NCBI GenBank assembly: GCA_016868875.1
Contig: VGFN01000033.1
Span: forward strand, 1-11,357
Direction: 5' to 3'
DNA from: Bacteroidota bacterium
Lineage (GTDB): Bacteria > Bacteroidota > Bacteroidia > UBA7662
Length of the DNA: 11,357 nt
Under the pieces are notes generated by a model. That model saw nothing but the letters and a program-made list of their open reading frames with translations, had not been told where the DNA came from and searched no databases. The position numbers were made by a program, and so were the translations under genes. How positions within the stretch are numbered: position 1 is the stretch's first letter; each line of letters starts with the position of its first letter. This document shows positions 1 through 7,305 of the stretch, piece by piece.

Positions 1-853
1 CCGCCAAGGCATTTTCGATATTGTGTGCGCCGGGCAGGATGCTCGGTATATCCTTGATCACAACTTTCCCGCAATAATCAAACCACAAGTAGCCCTCCGC
101 AACGGCAATGTTATCCGCCCATATTCCCGAAGGTTCCCCGTAACGCAGATGGGTCACACCTTCCATGGCTTTGAGGTCCAAACCATGACGAGTGACCAAG
201 GTCTTGCTAGCCGATTGGGCAAATTGTCTGTACGATTTGAGCACCGAGTCAGCATCGCCGTACACATCCAAATGGTCCGCATCGGTACTAGTTACCACGG
301 CCCATTGGGGTTGCAATTCATGAAAAGATCGATCGTATTCGTCTGCTTCCACGACCATCAAGGAATCCGGACCGCCCAACATAAAATTCGAACTTGCATT
401 CACGCCCAATCCGCCAAGGAAGGCCGTTACATCCACCCCACCGCAACGCAGCAAATGGGCGACCAAGGACGAGGTCGTGGTTTTGCCGTGTGTCCCTGCC
501 ACCGCGACCGTAGGCCTCCGCAGAGTCAATAGCCCCAGCATTCTGGATCTTTTGATCATGGTGTAATTGCCGTTCCTGAAAAAATTCATCCAAGCCTGAT
601 CCAAAGGAATAGCAGGGGTATAAATCACCAAACAAAACTCCGGGTGCTCATCAAAAGGAGACGGGCAAGCCGCGGGATCCATGTGGTACAGGATAACCGC
701 CCCCTCCTGTGACAAGGCACGGGTCAAATCCGTTTCGGTCCGGTCGTAGCCTGCTACTTCTTTGCCGGAACCCAACAAGAACCGCGCGACGGCACTCATG
801 CCGATCCCCCCAATACCCACCAGGAAATAACGCTTATAGGCCATAGGGTTCAT
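1..853 (-). CDS. murC: UDP-N-acetylmuramate--L-alanine ligase MurC, N-terminal 284 codons (partial, runs off the left edge)
   Basis: Cytoplasmic Mur ligase that joins L-alanine to UDP-MurNAc using ATP, the first step of stem-peptide assembly. Hand translation from 853 downwards stays open to the window edge. It shows the N-terminal nucleotide-sugar binding loop GIGGIGMSA (residues 13-21), the P-loop GTHGKTTTSS (120-129), EADEYDRSFH (169-178), DADHLD (191-196) and PGAHNIENALA (274-284), all in MurC order. GTHGK rather than GTNGK is typical of MurC among Mur ligases. The ATG overlaps the murG stop as ATGA, and a strong AAGGAGG lies 6 nt upstream, which favours this start over the Met three codons later. 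The rest of the central domain and the C-terminal domain, roughly 170 residues judging from family length, lie outside the window. No frameshift is seen. Confidence 0.97.
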   Translation of the reverse strand, partial: MNPMAYKRYFLVGIGGIGMSAVARFLLGSGKEVAGYDRTETDLTRALSQEGAVILYHMDPAACPSPFDEHPEFCLVIYTPAIPLDQAWMNFFRNGNYTMIKRSRMLGLLTLRRPTVAVAGTHGKTTTSSLVAHLLRCGGVDVTAFLGGLGVNASSNFMLGGPDSLMVVEADEYDRSFHELQPQWAVVTSTDADHLDVYGDADSVLKSYRQFAQSASKTLVTRHGLDLKAMEGVTHLRYGEPSGIWADNIAVAEGYLWFDYCGKVVIKDIPSILPGAHNIENALA

Positions 854-1995
854 GGATTGCCTCCTTCCTGTAGCATTTGTAACATATCCTTGGCGATTTG
901 GTCTGCTGCATCGGGTAGCGCCATGGCCTTGAGGGCTTCGCCCCATTGTTGCAAGGCACCAGATTCGTACTCTTGGGGATCATCCTGGTGCATGGCTGAC
1001 CAGCGCTGTAGCATGTCCGGTAATTCCTCGGCGAGGTCTTTGTCGCTGCTCATCCAGGCTGCGCTACGCTGTACCCAATGAAGGGCATTGTGATGCTGAT
1101 GATTTTCGGCGACATAAGGCGATGGCACCAAAATGCAAGGCTTGCCCACGACCGCCAATTCGCTCATCGTCCCTGCGCCCGCCCTGCTGATGATAAGATC
1201 CGCAGCCGCATAGGCCCTATCCATTTCCTGTACAAAAGACCGTACAAGAAGTTGATTGGGCATGCTTTGAATTAAATCTTGCGGGATATCGTAGGATTTA
1301 CCGCATTGCCAAATCCAAGCGTATTGACGCTCTCCAGAACGTAGGACTTTTTCGACGGCTTCGTTAATCGCCCTAGCCCCCAGGCTACCCCCCAAGACGA
1401 GGATGACCCTGAGTTTGGTATTCAAGCCCCAACGAGCCTTGGCCTCGGTCGATTCCTGCATAAGTTTGGTAATCAGAGAACGTACAGGATTGCCCAAACA
1501 ACGGATCTTCTTCTCCTCAAAAAAGCGACTCATGCCGTCAAAGGCGACATAAATGCGTTGGGCACGCCGAGAAAGTTGAAGGTTGGTCTTGCCTGGTATG
1601 GCGTTTTGTTCTTGAATAACCGTCCTAAGGCCCAGCATTTGAGCCATCCATAACAAAGGACCGCTGGCGTAACCCCCAACCCCCACCACCAAATGTGGGC
1701 GCTTTTGCAGCAACAAAATCAGGGACTTTGTCGTAGCCAAAATCAATTGCAAAGGCAATTTCCAATTGGCCCATAAGGAACTCCTTTGGAAGCCGCTAAT
1801 CCACAGGCCTGTTATCGGAAAGCCTGCCAAGGGAACCTGGGTCATTTCGATTTTGCCCATGGCACCCACAAAATGGATTTGAGCGGAGGGCTCCAACCTT
1901 TGGAAAGCTTGCGCTATGCTGATTGCCGGGAATACATGGCCCCCGGTACCCCCACCGCTAACGATGACTCGATAGGCTTGCATGGCATTAGGCAT
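850..1995 (-). CDS. murG: UDP-GlcNAc:lipid I N-acetylglucosaminyltransferase MurG
   Basis: Peripheral membrane GT-B glycosyltransferase (family GT28) that transfers GlcNAc to lipid I on the inner face of the membrane, giving lipid II. The 381-residue product has the N-terminal glycine loop GGGTGGH (14-20), GGYASGP (107-113), QEQNAIPGKTN (128-138), the second glycine loop GGSLGAR (202-208), SRAGAGTMSEL (270-280) with the donor-binding glutamate, and PSPYVAENHQ (291-300). Length is slightly above the usual 355-370, mostly through the C-terminal tail after residue 320. The start at 1995 is chosen because AAAGGAG lies 7 nt upstream; it overlaps the ftsW end by 8 bp. The frame is open upstream to an ATG at 2028, but the N-terminus of the family does not need it. 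A Met at 1983 would leave only a few residues before the core strand and is the main alternative. The stop overlaps the murC start. Confidence 0.97.
   Translation of the reverse strand: MPNAMQAYRVIVSGGGTGGHVFPAISIAQAFQRLEPSAQIHFVGAMGKIEMTQVPLAGFPITGLWISGFQRSSLWANWKLPLQLILATTKSLILLLQKRPHLVVGVGGYASGPLLWMAQMLGLRTVIQEQNAIPGKTNLQLSRRAQRIYVAFDGMSRFFEEKKIRCLGNPVRSLITKLMQESTEAKARWGLNTKLRVILVLGGSLGARAINEAVEKVLRSGERQYAWIWQCGKSYDIPQDLIQSMPNQLLVRSFVQEMDRAYAAADLIISRAGAGTMSELAVVGKPCILVPSPYVAENHQHHNALHWVQRSAAWMSSDKDLAEELPDMLQRWSAMHQDDPQEYESGALQQWGEALKAMALPDAADQIAKDMLQMLQEGGNP
860..866 (-). promoter_or_regulatory. Shine-Dalgarno sequence of murC
   Basis: Minus-strand AAGGAGG, a full match to the anti-Shine-Dalgarno core, lies 6 nt before the murC ATG and inside the last codons of murG. 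It fixes the murC start at 853 and suggests fresh initiation as well as coupling through the ATGA overlap. Confidence 0.85.
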
Positions 1996-3235
1996 AGGCC
2001 AACTCCTTTCCAGGCCTGTTTCCCTCATTTTTCACCTTGCGGTCGGTATCTCCTTCGCCTTCCTGGGCAACGTCATCGCTCTCCATATCCAATTCGGACC
2101 AATCCCCTTCCCCTGTCATGTCCCTGCTAATGCTTAACACAACCCCCATGGCCAAGGCATTAATCAAAATCGAGGAACCCCCGTGGGATAAAAAGGGTAA
2201 GGTCTGCCCGGTTACCGGAAACAAATCCACGGAGACCCCCATGTTGACCATGGCTTGGGCCATTAGGGCCATGCCTAGACCGGAAGCCAACAAAGACCCG
2301 TACGTTGAGCGGGCATGAATCGCGATTTTTCGTATTCGGTAAAACAACCCCAGGTACAACAGTAACACAAAGGCCGCTCCAAAAATGCCATATTCTTCGA
2401 GTACAATGGCGTAGATGTAATCCGAGTAGGCATGGGGCAAGAAATTGCGCTGAATACTGTTCCCCGGGCCTTTGCCAAACAAGCCCCCAGAGGCCACGGC
2501 AATTTTGGCTTGCACCACCTGAAAATCTTCCCGCTCGATGGATTTATCGCGATCCAGATAGGCCTCTACCCGATTCACCCAGACCACCACCCTTGGCCAT
2601 TCAAGCTTGTACCCCACCAACACGAACAATGCCAAAAAAACCACACAAGCCCCAACGGCCTTAAGCAAATCCTGAAACTTGGCACCCGCTATCCATATCA
2701 AGCCCAAACCCACGGACATCAGCATCAAACCCGTGGACATGTTTTCTTTGGCAATCAAAGCTGTGCATACCGCAAGGCCCAAAAACAATTTATCCCAACC
2801 GCCCCTAAATTTCAGAATTCCATCCCCGAGCAAGGCAAGACCTCTGGATAACCAGAGAAAGACAAGAAGCCTTGCGGGATCAGAGGCTTGAAAACTAAAT
2901 TTCAAGAAGGGCACTTCCACCGATCGGGAGGCTTCGTTGATGTTTTGGCCAAAAAACAAAGCCCATAACAACAAGGAAACTGCAAGGTAGATCCCCCAAC
3001 TGGACAATCGACCCCACCACAAATAAGGGATGCGATGCATCAGCAACATCAGCCCCATGCCTGCCATAAGTTTTGCTCCATGCCCAAACAAAGCCTTTTC
3101 GGTATTCCCATCATACTTGTTAAGGGCGAGCTGTCCGGTGGCCGAATAAATCAAAGGCAACGAAAAGATCATTAAGATCCCAATCAGGATCCATAAGGTG
3201 CGATCGCCTTTGAACAATGCGGTGTTTTCGGTCAT
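1988..3235 (-). CDS. ftsW: SEDS-family septal peptidoglycan glycosyltransferase FtsW
   Basis: Polytopic inner-membrane SEDS protein that polymerises lipid II at the septum together with its class B PBP partner. The 415 residues contain about ten hydrophobic segments. Recognisable blocks are FQASDPARL (115-123), KENMSTG (163-169), GKGPGNSIQ (255-263), PHAYSDYIYAI (267-277) with Asp272 at the position of the conserved SEDS catalytic aspartate, and NMGVSVDLFP..TLPFLSHGGSS (331-355). This wording is the Bacteroidota form of FtsW. After the last membrane segment there is a charged, mostly acidic tail (about 371-410) of unknown role. The gene follows murD after 15 nt, with no clear Shine-Dalgarno before its ATG. 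RodA is the alternative SEDS member, but the position between murD and murG strongly supports FtsW. Confidence 0.96.
   Translation of the reverse strand: MTENTALFKGDRTLWILIGILMIFSLPLIYSATGQLALNKYDGNTEKALFGHGAKLMAGMGLMLLMHRIPYLWWGRLSSWGIYLAVSLLLWALFFGQNINEASRSVEVPFLKFSFQASDPARLLVFLWLSRGLALLGDGILKFRGGWDKLFLGLAVCTALIAKENMSTGLMLMSVGLGLIWIAGAKFQDLLKAVGACVVFLALFVLVGYKLEWPRVVVWVNRVEAYLDRDKSIEREDFQVVQAKIAVASGGLFGKGPGNSIQRNFLPHAYSDYIYAIVLEEYGIFGAAFVLLLYLGLFYRIRKIAIHARSTYGSLLASGLGMALMAQAMVNMGVSVDLFPVTGQTLPFLSHGGSSILINALAMGVVLSISRDMTGEGDWSELDMESDDVAQEGEGDTDRKVKNEGNRPGKELAYA
2003..2009 (-). promoter_or_regulatory. Shine-Dalgarno sequence of murG
   Basis: Minus-strand AAAGGAG sits 7 nt before the ATG at 1995, within the last codons of ftsW. 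It decides between three in-frame Met candidates (2028, 1995, 1983): only the middle one has proper spacing. Confidence 0.8.
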
Positions 3236-3250
3236 GAGAGAAATTTCTGC

Positions 3251-4621
3251 TTAGAGGTTATTCACAAAATGTTTGAACTGCCTACCACGGTCTTCATAAT
3301 TTTCGAACAAATCAAAGCTGGCACAAGCCGGGGACAACAGCACCGCATCACCCTTCTGCGAGAGTTGATAGGCTCTTTGAACGGCTTCTTGCATGCTGGT
3401 GACGTTGACCATCACAGGGACTTTGCCCCCAAAGGCCTCGTGCAATGCCCGGTTATCCTTGCCCATGCATATCAGAACCTTGACACGGTCCTGAACCAAG
3501 TCTGTCAATGCGGAGTAATCGTTGCCCTTATCCACCCCTCCCGCAATCCATAACACAGGTTTGTCCATAGACTCCAGGGCATACCAGGTCGAATTCACGT
3601 TGGTCGCTTTGGAATCGTTGATATAATCCACACCGCGCACGCGGCCTACCTTTTCGAGACGATGCTCCAACTGATCAAAATTGGTAAGGCTCTCTCGGAT
3701 ACTCTCTTTGCGAACCTCCATCAACTGCGCAACCACTGCGGCAGCCATGGAATTGTAGGCGTTGTGACGCCCGTTCAGGGCCAATTCATTCAAAGGTATG
3801 GACATGGTTTCGGCATTAATAAGGGTATGAATATGATCACGATCTACAAAGGCCCCTTGGGTGAAGGCCAATGGTTTACGATAAGAAAAGGTGTACGAGC
3901 GGTAAGGGCAATGAGCAGTCTTCAAGATTTGTTCAGCGCTTACGGGATCATCCGAACACCATACAAAATGGGATTCTTGGTTCATGTTCCGAATCATTCT
4001 AAATTTAGAATCCACGTAATTCTGCATCACGTATCCGTAGCGGTCCAAATGATCCGGCGTAATGTTGGTGATCACCCCGATATCAAAGCGCGTTTGATCC
4101 AAAGCATCCAATTGGAATGAACTCACCTCAAGGACATAAACATCTGGTCTTTGGTCCAGGGGCTTATGGAGATCAAGGGCAACGGCTCCCGCAAAACTCT
4201 TCCCCATATTACCTGCAAGGCCAGCTCGAATACCACCTCGAACAAGGAGGTGATGGGTTAAAAACGTGGTCGTGGTTTTGCCGTTCGTACCAGTAATCCC
4301 CACCAATTTGGCTTGGGTGTGGGCAGCCGCAAATTCAATTTCATCGACAACACGATACCCTAGATCAAGGGCCCTTTGGACCCAAGGGATTTCCGGGGCA
4401 ATCCCAGGACTTTTGATCACCAAATGAGGAGCAAATTCATCTATTTCTTTCACACAATTGGATTCGCCAGCAATGCCCATCGCATCGAGCTGTTGCAATC
4501 TGCCTTGCGGTATTCCAGATTGGTCCCATACGGCCACCTCCATGCCCAATGCTTGGCCCAAAGCCGCAGCACCGCATCCGCTTTCCCCCGCACCGAGGAC
4601 CAATAGCCGTTGACCTCTCAT
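3251..4621 (-). CDS. murD: UDP-N-acetylmuramoyl-L-alanine--D-glutamate ligase MurD
   Basis: Cytoplasmic ligase adding D-glutamate to UDP-MurNAc-L-Ala with ATP. The 456-residue product begins with an N-terminal substrate-binding domain (VLGAGESG, 8-15), then the P-loop GTNGKTTT (111-118), EVSSFQLD (165-172), NITPDHLDRY (186-195), the hinge GRHNAYN (284-290) and C-terminal domain motifs NDSKATN (335-341), GGVDKGNDY (361-369) and LLSPACASFD (428-437) followed by the ENYEDRGRQF signature. Length is normal for the family. The frame is open upstream to 4972, but those residues fall inside mraY and resemble no MurD sequence. The start at 4621 forms an ATGA overlap with the mraY stop and places the nucleotide-binding loop at its usual distance from the N-terminus. 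No Shine-Dalgarno is visible, so translation probably depends on coupling to mraY. Confidence 0.97.
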   Translation of the reverse strand: MRGQRLLVLGAGESGCGAAALGQALGMEVAVWDQSGIPQGRLQQLDAMGIAGESNCVKEIDEFAPHLVIKSPGIAPEIPWVQRALDLGYRVVDEIEFAAAHTQAKLVGITGTNGKTTTTFLTHHLLVRGGIRAGLAGNMGKSFAGAVALDLHKPLDQRPDVYVLEVSSFQLDALDQTRFDIGVITNITPDHLDRYGYVMQNYVDSKFRMIRNMNQESHFVWCSDDPVSAEQILKTAHCPYRSYTFSYRKPLAFTQGAFVDRDHIHTLINAETMSIPLNELALNGRHNAYNSMAAAVVAQLMEVRKESIRESLTNFDQLEHRLEKVGRVRGVDYINDSKATNVNSTWYALESMDKPVLWIAGGVDKGNDYSALTDLVQDRVKVLICMGKDNRALHEAFGGKVPVMVNVTSMQEAVQRAYQLSQKGDAVLLSPACASFDLFENYEDRGRQFKHFVNNL

Positions 4622-5754
4622 CGCAATTTCAATAAGGTGAAGGTCATGATGACCAAAAGGATGGTCACAATCCAGAAGCGTGTGACGATTTTGGGCTCGG
4701 CCATACCCCCTAATTCGTAATGATGGTGGAGGGGCGCCATGCGAAAAATTCGACGGCCCTCCCCATATTTCTGCTTGGTATAGCGAAACCAGGTCACCTG
4801 AAGAATTACCGACAAACTCTCCACAAAAAATATACCGCATAGAATCGGCAACAACAATTCCATTTTGATAATCAAGGCCACCGAGGCAAAGGCACCGCCC
4901 AAAGCCATGGATCCGGTATCGCCCATAAAAATCTGGGCAGGGTACGCATTGTACCAAAGAAATCCTGCACAAGCTCCGACCAAGGCCGCCATAAAGACTA
5001 CCACCTCTCCAGACCCTGGGATGTACAAGATGTTCAAGTAAGTGGCTAATTTGATGTTACCCGTCATATAGGCCAAAATCCCCAATCCTGTACCCACGAT
5101 AGCGCTGGTTCCGGCCGCAAGCCCATCGATACCGTCCGTCAGATTCACTGCGTTGGTCACAGCGGTCACGATGAAAACAATAATTGCGAAATAGGCCAAC
5201 CAAACCAAGGTTGAGTCCCAACCAAGTTTCGCATAATCAAGACCGTATTTCGTAATGGGCAGGTTGGTCTTGAGGGCAAGGTGAGCGATGTCCTTGTGAT
5301 AGAACAACAAAGTAGCAATGAGCAAGCCCAAGCCCACCTGTCCAATGACTTTGGACCTTGAGCGTAGCCCTTTCTTGTCTTTGAGAAAAACCTTGATATA
5401 ATCATCCGTACCGCCAATGACCCCCATCCATAGAGTTGCCACAACCATAACCAGCACATAAATATTGTCTAATCGTGCGGAGAGCAACGTAGGGATGATC
5501 ATCGCGATGAGCAAGATGATACCCCCCATGGTTGGGGTGCCTTTTTTGGATTGGTGAGTCACCGGTCCACATTCGCGAATACTCTCCCCAATTTGTTTAC
5601 GGACCAGCCAGTTGATAATCCTCTTCCCGATGAAAAGACTAATGAGCAAAGCGAGTCCCGCAGCTAAAGAGGCCCTGAAGGTGATGAAACGAAATGCACC
5701 TGCCCCACTCAAATCCCAAACCTTGTCCAAATAATCAAAAAGATAATACAACAT
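4618..5754 (-). CDS. mraY: Phospho-N-acetylmuramoyl-pentapeptide-transferase MraY
   Basis: Integral membrane enzyme that transfers phospho-MurNAc-pentapeptide from UDP to undecaprenyl phosphate, giving lipid I. The 378 residues hold about ten membrane segments. Diagnostic blocks are KKGTPTMGG (70-78), the Asp-Asp pair in GTDDYIK (D117, D118), NAVNLTDGIDGLA (201-213) with Asp207, FMGDTGS (276-282) with Asp279, and the HHHYE loop (343-347). These are the Mg2+ and substrate-binding elements of the polyprenyl-phosphate sugar-1-phosphate transferase family, and HHHYE separates MraY from WecA-type relatives. The length is slightly above the E. coli protein (about 360) because of a loop around residues 155-180, as seen in Bacteroidota. 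The ATG lies 3 nt after the murE stop with no Shine-Dalgarno. The stop overlaps murD. Confidence 0.97.
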   Translation of the reverse strand: MLYYLFDYLDKVWDLSGAGAFRFITFRASLAAGLALLISLFIGKRIINWLVRKQIGESIRECGPVTHQSKKGTPTMGGIILLIAMIIPTLLSARLDNIYVLVMVVATLWMGVIGGTDDYIKVFLKDKKGLRSRSKVIGQVGLGLLIATLLFYHKDIAHLALKTNLPITKYGLDYAKLGWDSTLVWLAYFAIIVFIVTAVTNAVNLTDGIDGLAAGTSAIVGTGLGILAYMTGNIKLATYLNILYIPGSGEVVVFMAALVGACAGFLWYNAYPAQIFMGDTGSMALGGAFASVALIIKMELLLPILCGIFFVESLSVILQVTWFRYTKQKYGEGRRIFRMAPLHHHYELGGMAEPKIVTRFWIVTILLVIMTFTLLKLR

Positions 5755-5757
5755 AAT

Positions 5758-7305
5758 TCAGCTTATAGAAGATGAGGATGTCTGTAATTTTTCCAAGAAT
5801 TCAAATTGCTCCTGCAATTGCTTCGCGTCGTCAAAAGGATGGCGAATGCCGGCGATTTCTTGGTAGGCCTCATGGCCCTTGCCTGCAACCAAGATCATGT
5901 CACCAGCGGTGGTCCATCGAACAGCCATCCGTATGGCCTTGGCCCTGTCGGCTTGGCGAATAAGCGTATTGGGTTCCGCGTTGATGCCTGGGGAATCCAT
6001 CACGGTGGCATGCTCCGGGATACCCGCCATCATTTCGTTCAGAATTTGTTCCGGATCTTCGTTACGGGGGTTATCGGAGGTTAAGACCACCGCATCAGAA
6101 TGCTGATAGGCAATGGCTGCCATCAACGGCCTTTTGCCGCGATCCCTGTCACCTCCACAACCCACGACCGTGATGATGCGGACCCCATTGCCCGCAATAC
6201 CCCTAAGTGTCAACAAGACTTGCTCCAACGCATCGGGAGTGTGGGCGTAATCCACCATACCCAAACGGCCCTCGGGCCCCTTGATGCTCTGCATGCGTCC
6301 GCTTGGCGGAATCAAATTTCGCATAACATCTTGCAAATCATCAGCACTGCCTCCCAATAACCTGCCCGCTGCGTAAACCGCCAAGGAATTGTAGGCGTTG
6401 AATTTTCCGCTTAATCCACAAGACAAAACATGACCTTCTGCCTGGTAACTTATCAACGATGCATCCAATACCAGATCCTTACCCTGGAAGTTATCGCCCA
6501 AATGAGGATGTTCAGAACCTTCTCCCTCGAATCCGTAAGCATAACAACGAGCAGAACTTTCCGCCACCATGGCCTTACCGTACGGATCATCCGCATTGTA
6601 CAACGCAAAGGCCTCCTTGCCCAAGCCGTCAAAAAAAGCACGCTTGGCCATGAAATAATTTTCCATGGTACCGTGGTAATCTAAATGATCCCTGGTCAAA
6701 TTCGTGAAAATTCCACCTGCAAAACGCAACCCGCTTACCCGATGCTGAGTCAAGGCATGCGAGCTCACCTCCATAAAGGCATGGGTACAACCTTCTTGCA
6801 CCATTTGATGCAACAAATTATTTATTTCAATAGCATTGGGAGTGGTATGAGTGGAGGGAATTTCTCTGTGGCCGATTCTGCAGGAAATCGTGGATATCAA
6901 ACCTGAATTGTGGCCTAAACCATTGAACAATTGATACAACAAGGTGACCATCGTGGTTTTGCCGTTGGTCCCGGTTACACCCACCAGCGTTAATTTCTCG
7001 GAGGGATTCCCGTAAAATGCGGACGCCACATATCCCAAAGCCGATGCGCTGTTGGCCACCTGAATACAGGGGATTTCTTCTGGAAGATGATATGGCCAAT
7101 GCTGTACCAAAACACAAATCGCACCCGCCTCAATAGCGGCAGTAACATAAGAATGCCCATCCACTTGGGTGCCGCATAGCGCTACGAACATCGCACCCGG
7201 AACAACACGACGATGATCGATGCACAAGGATCCCACCTCGATATCGAGCGACCCATTGGCCCTTAGGACCTCTACTTGACCCAACAAATTCCCAAGCGAA
7301 ATCAT
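5758..7305 (-). CDS. murE: UDP-MurNAc-L-Ala-D-Glu ligase MurE, probably meso-diaminopimelate-specific
   Basis: Cytoplasmic Mur ligase adding the third stem-peptide residue. The 515-residue product shows the P-loop GTNGKTT (112-118), TTPNA (154-158), EVSSHAL (179-185), TNLTRDHLDYHG (201-212), the lysine of the K-R-A-F-F block (K221, carbamylated in the family), GKFNAYN (300-306), VDYAHTPDALE (351-361), CGGDRDRGKRPLM (383-395), SDNPRNEDP (410-418) and GKGHE (475-479). DNPR at 411-414 is the signature of meso-DAP-adding rather than lysine-adding enzymes, so the wall is inferred to be DAP-type. The frame is open upstream to 7455, but that extension lies within the PBP gene and is not Mur-like. 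The start at 7305 gives an ATGA overlap with the PBP stop. The protein ends in a short serine-rich tail. Confidence 0.97.
   Translation of the reverse strand: MISLGNLLGQVEVLRANGSLDIEVGSLCIDHRRVVPGAMFVALCGTQVDGHSYVTAAIEAGAICVLVQHWPYHLPEEIPCIQVANSASALGYVASAFYGNPSEKLTLVGVTGTNGKTTMVTLLYQLFNGLGHNSGLISTISCRIGHREIPSTHTTPNAIEINNLLHQMVQEGCTHAFMEVSSHALTQHRVSGLRFAGGIFTNLTRDHLDYHGTMENYFMAKRAFFDGLGKEAFALYNADDPYGKAMVAESSARCYAYGFEGEGSEHPHLGDNFQGKDLVLDASLISYQAEGHVLSCGLSGKFNAYNSLAVYAAGRLLGGSADDLQDVMRNLIPPSGRMQSIKGPEGRLGMVDYAHTPDALEQVLLTLRGIAGNGVRIITVVGCGGDRDRGKRPLMAAIAYQHSDAVVLTSDNPRNEDPEQILNEMMAGIPEHATVMDSPGINAEPNTLIRQADRAKAIRMAVRWTTAGDMILVAGKGHEAYQEIAGIRHPFDDAKQLQEQFEFLEKLQTSSSSIS

Noticed and set aside
23..532. 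169-codon open frame on the plus strand
   Set aside because: It lies wholly antisense to murC, whose translation carries every family motif. The plus-strand product resembles nothing and has no ribosome binding site.
318..635. 105-codon minus-strand open frame within murC, suggesting a possible frameshift
   Set aside because: Hand translation of murC from 853 to 1 is uninterrupted with all motifs in one frame; this is an alternative frame of the same DNA.
1996..2028. 11-residue N-terminal extension of MurG
   Set aside because: The Shine-Dalgarno is spaced for the ATG at 1995 and would lie inside this extension.
2432..4120. Long plus-strand open frames opposite ftsW and murD (2432-2851, 3662-4120)
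   Set aside because: They are antisense shadows of genes with clear motifs, show low-complexity or unrecognisable translations, and have no supporting signals.
4622..4972. 117-residue N-terminal extension of the murD frame
   Set aside because: It lies inside the conserved C-terminal part of mraY in another frame; the MurD fold begins at the Met at 4621.
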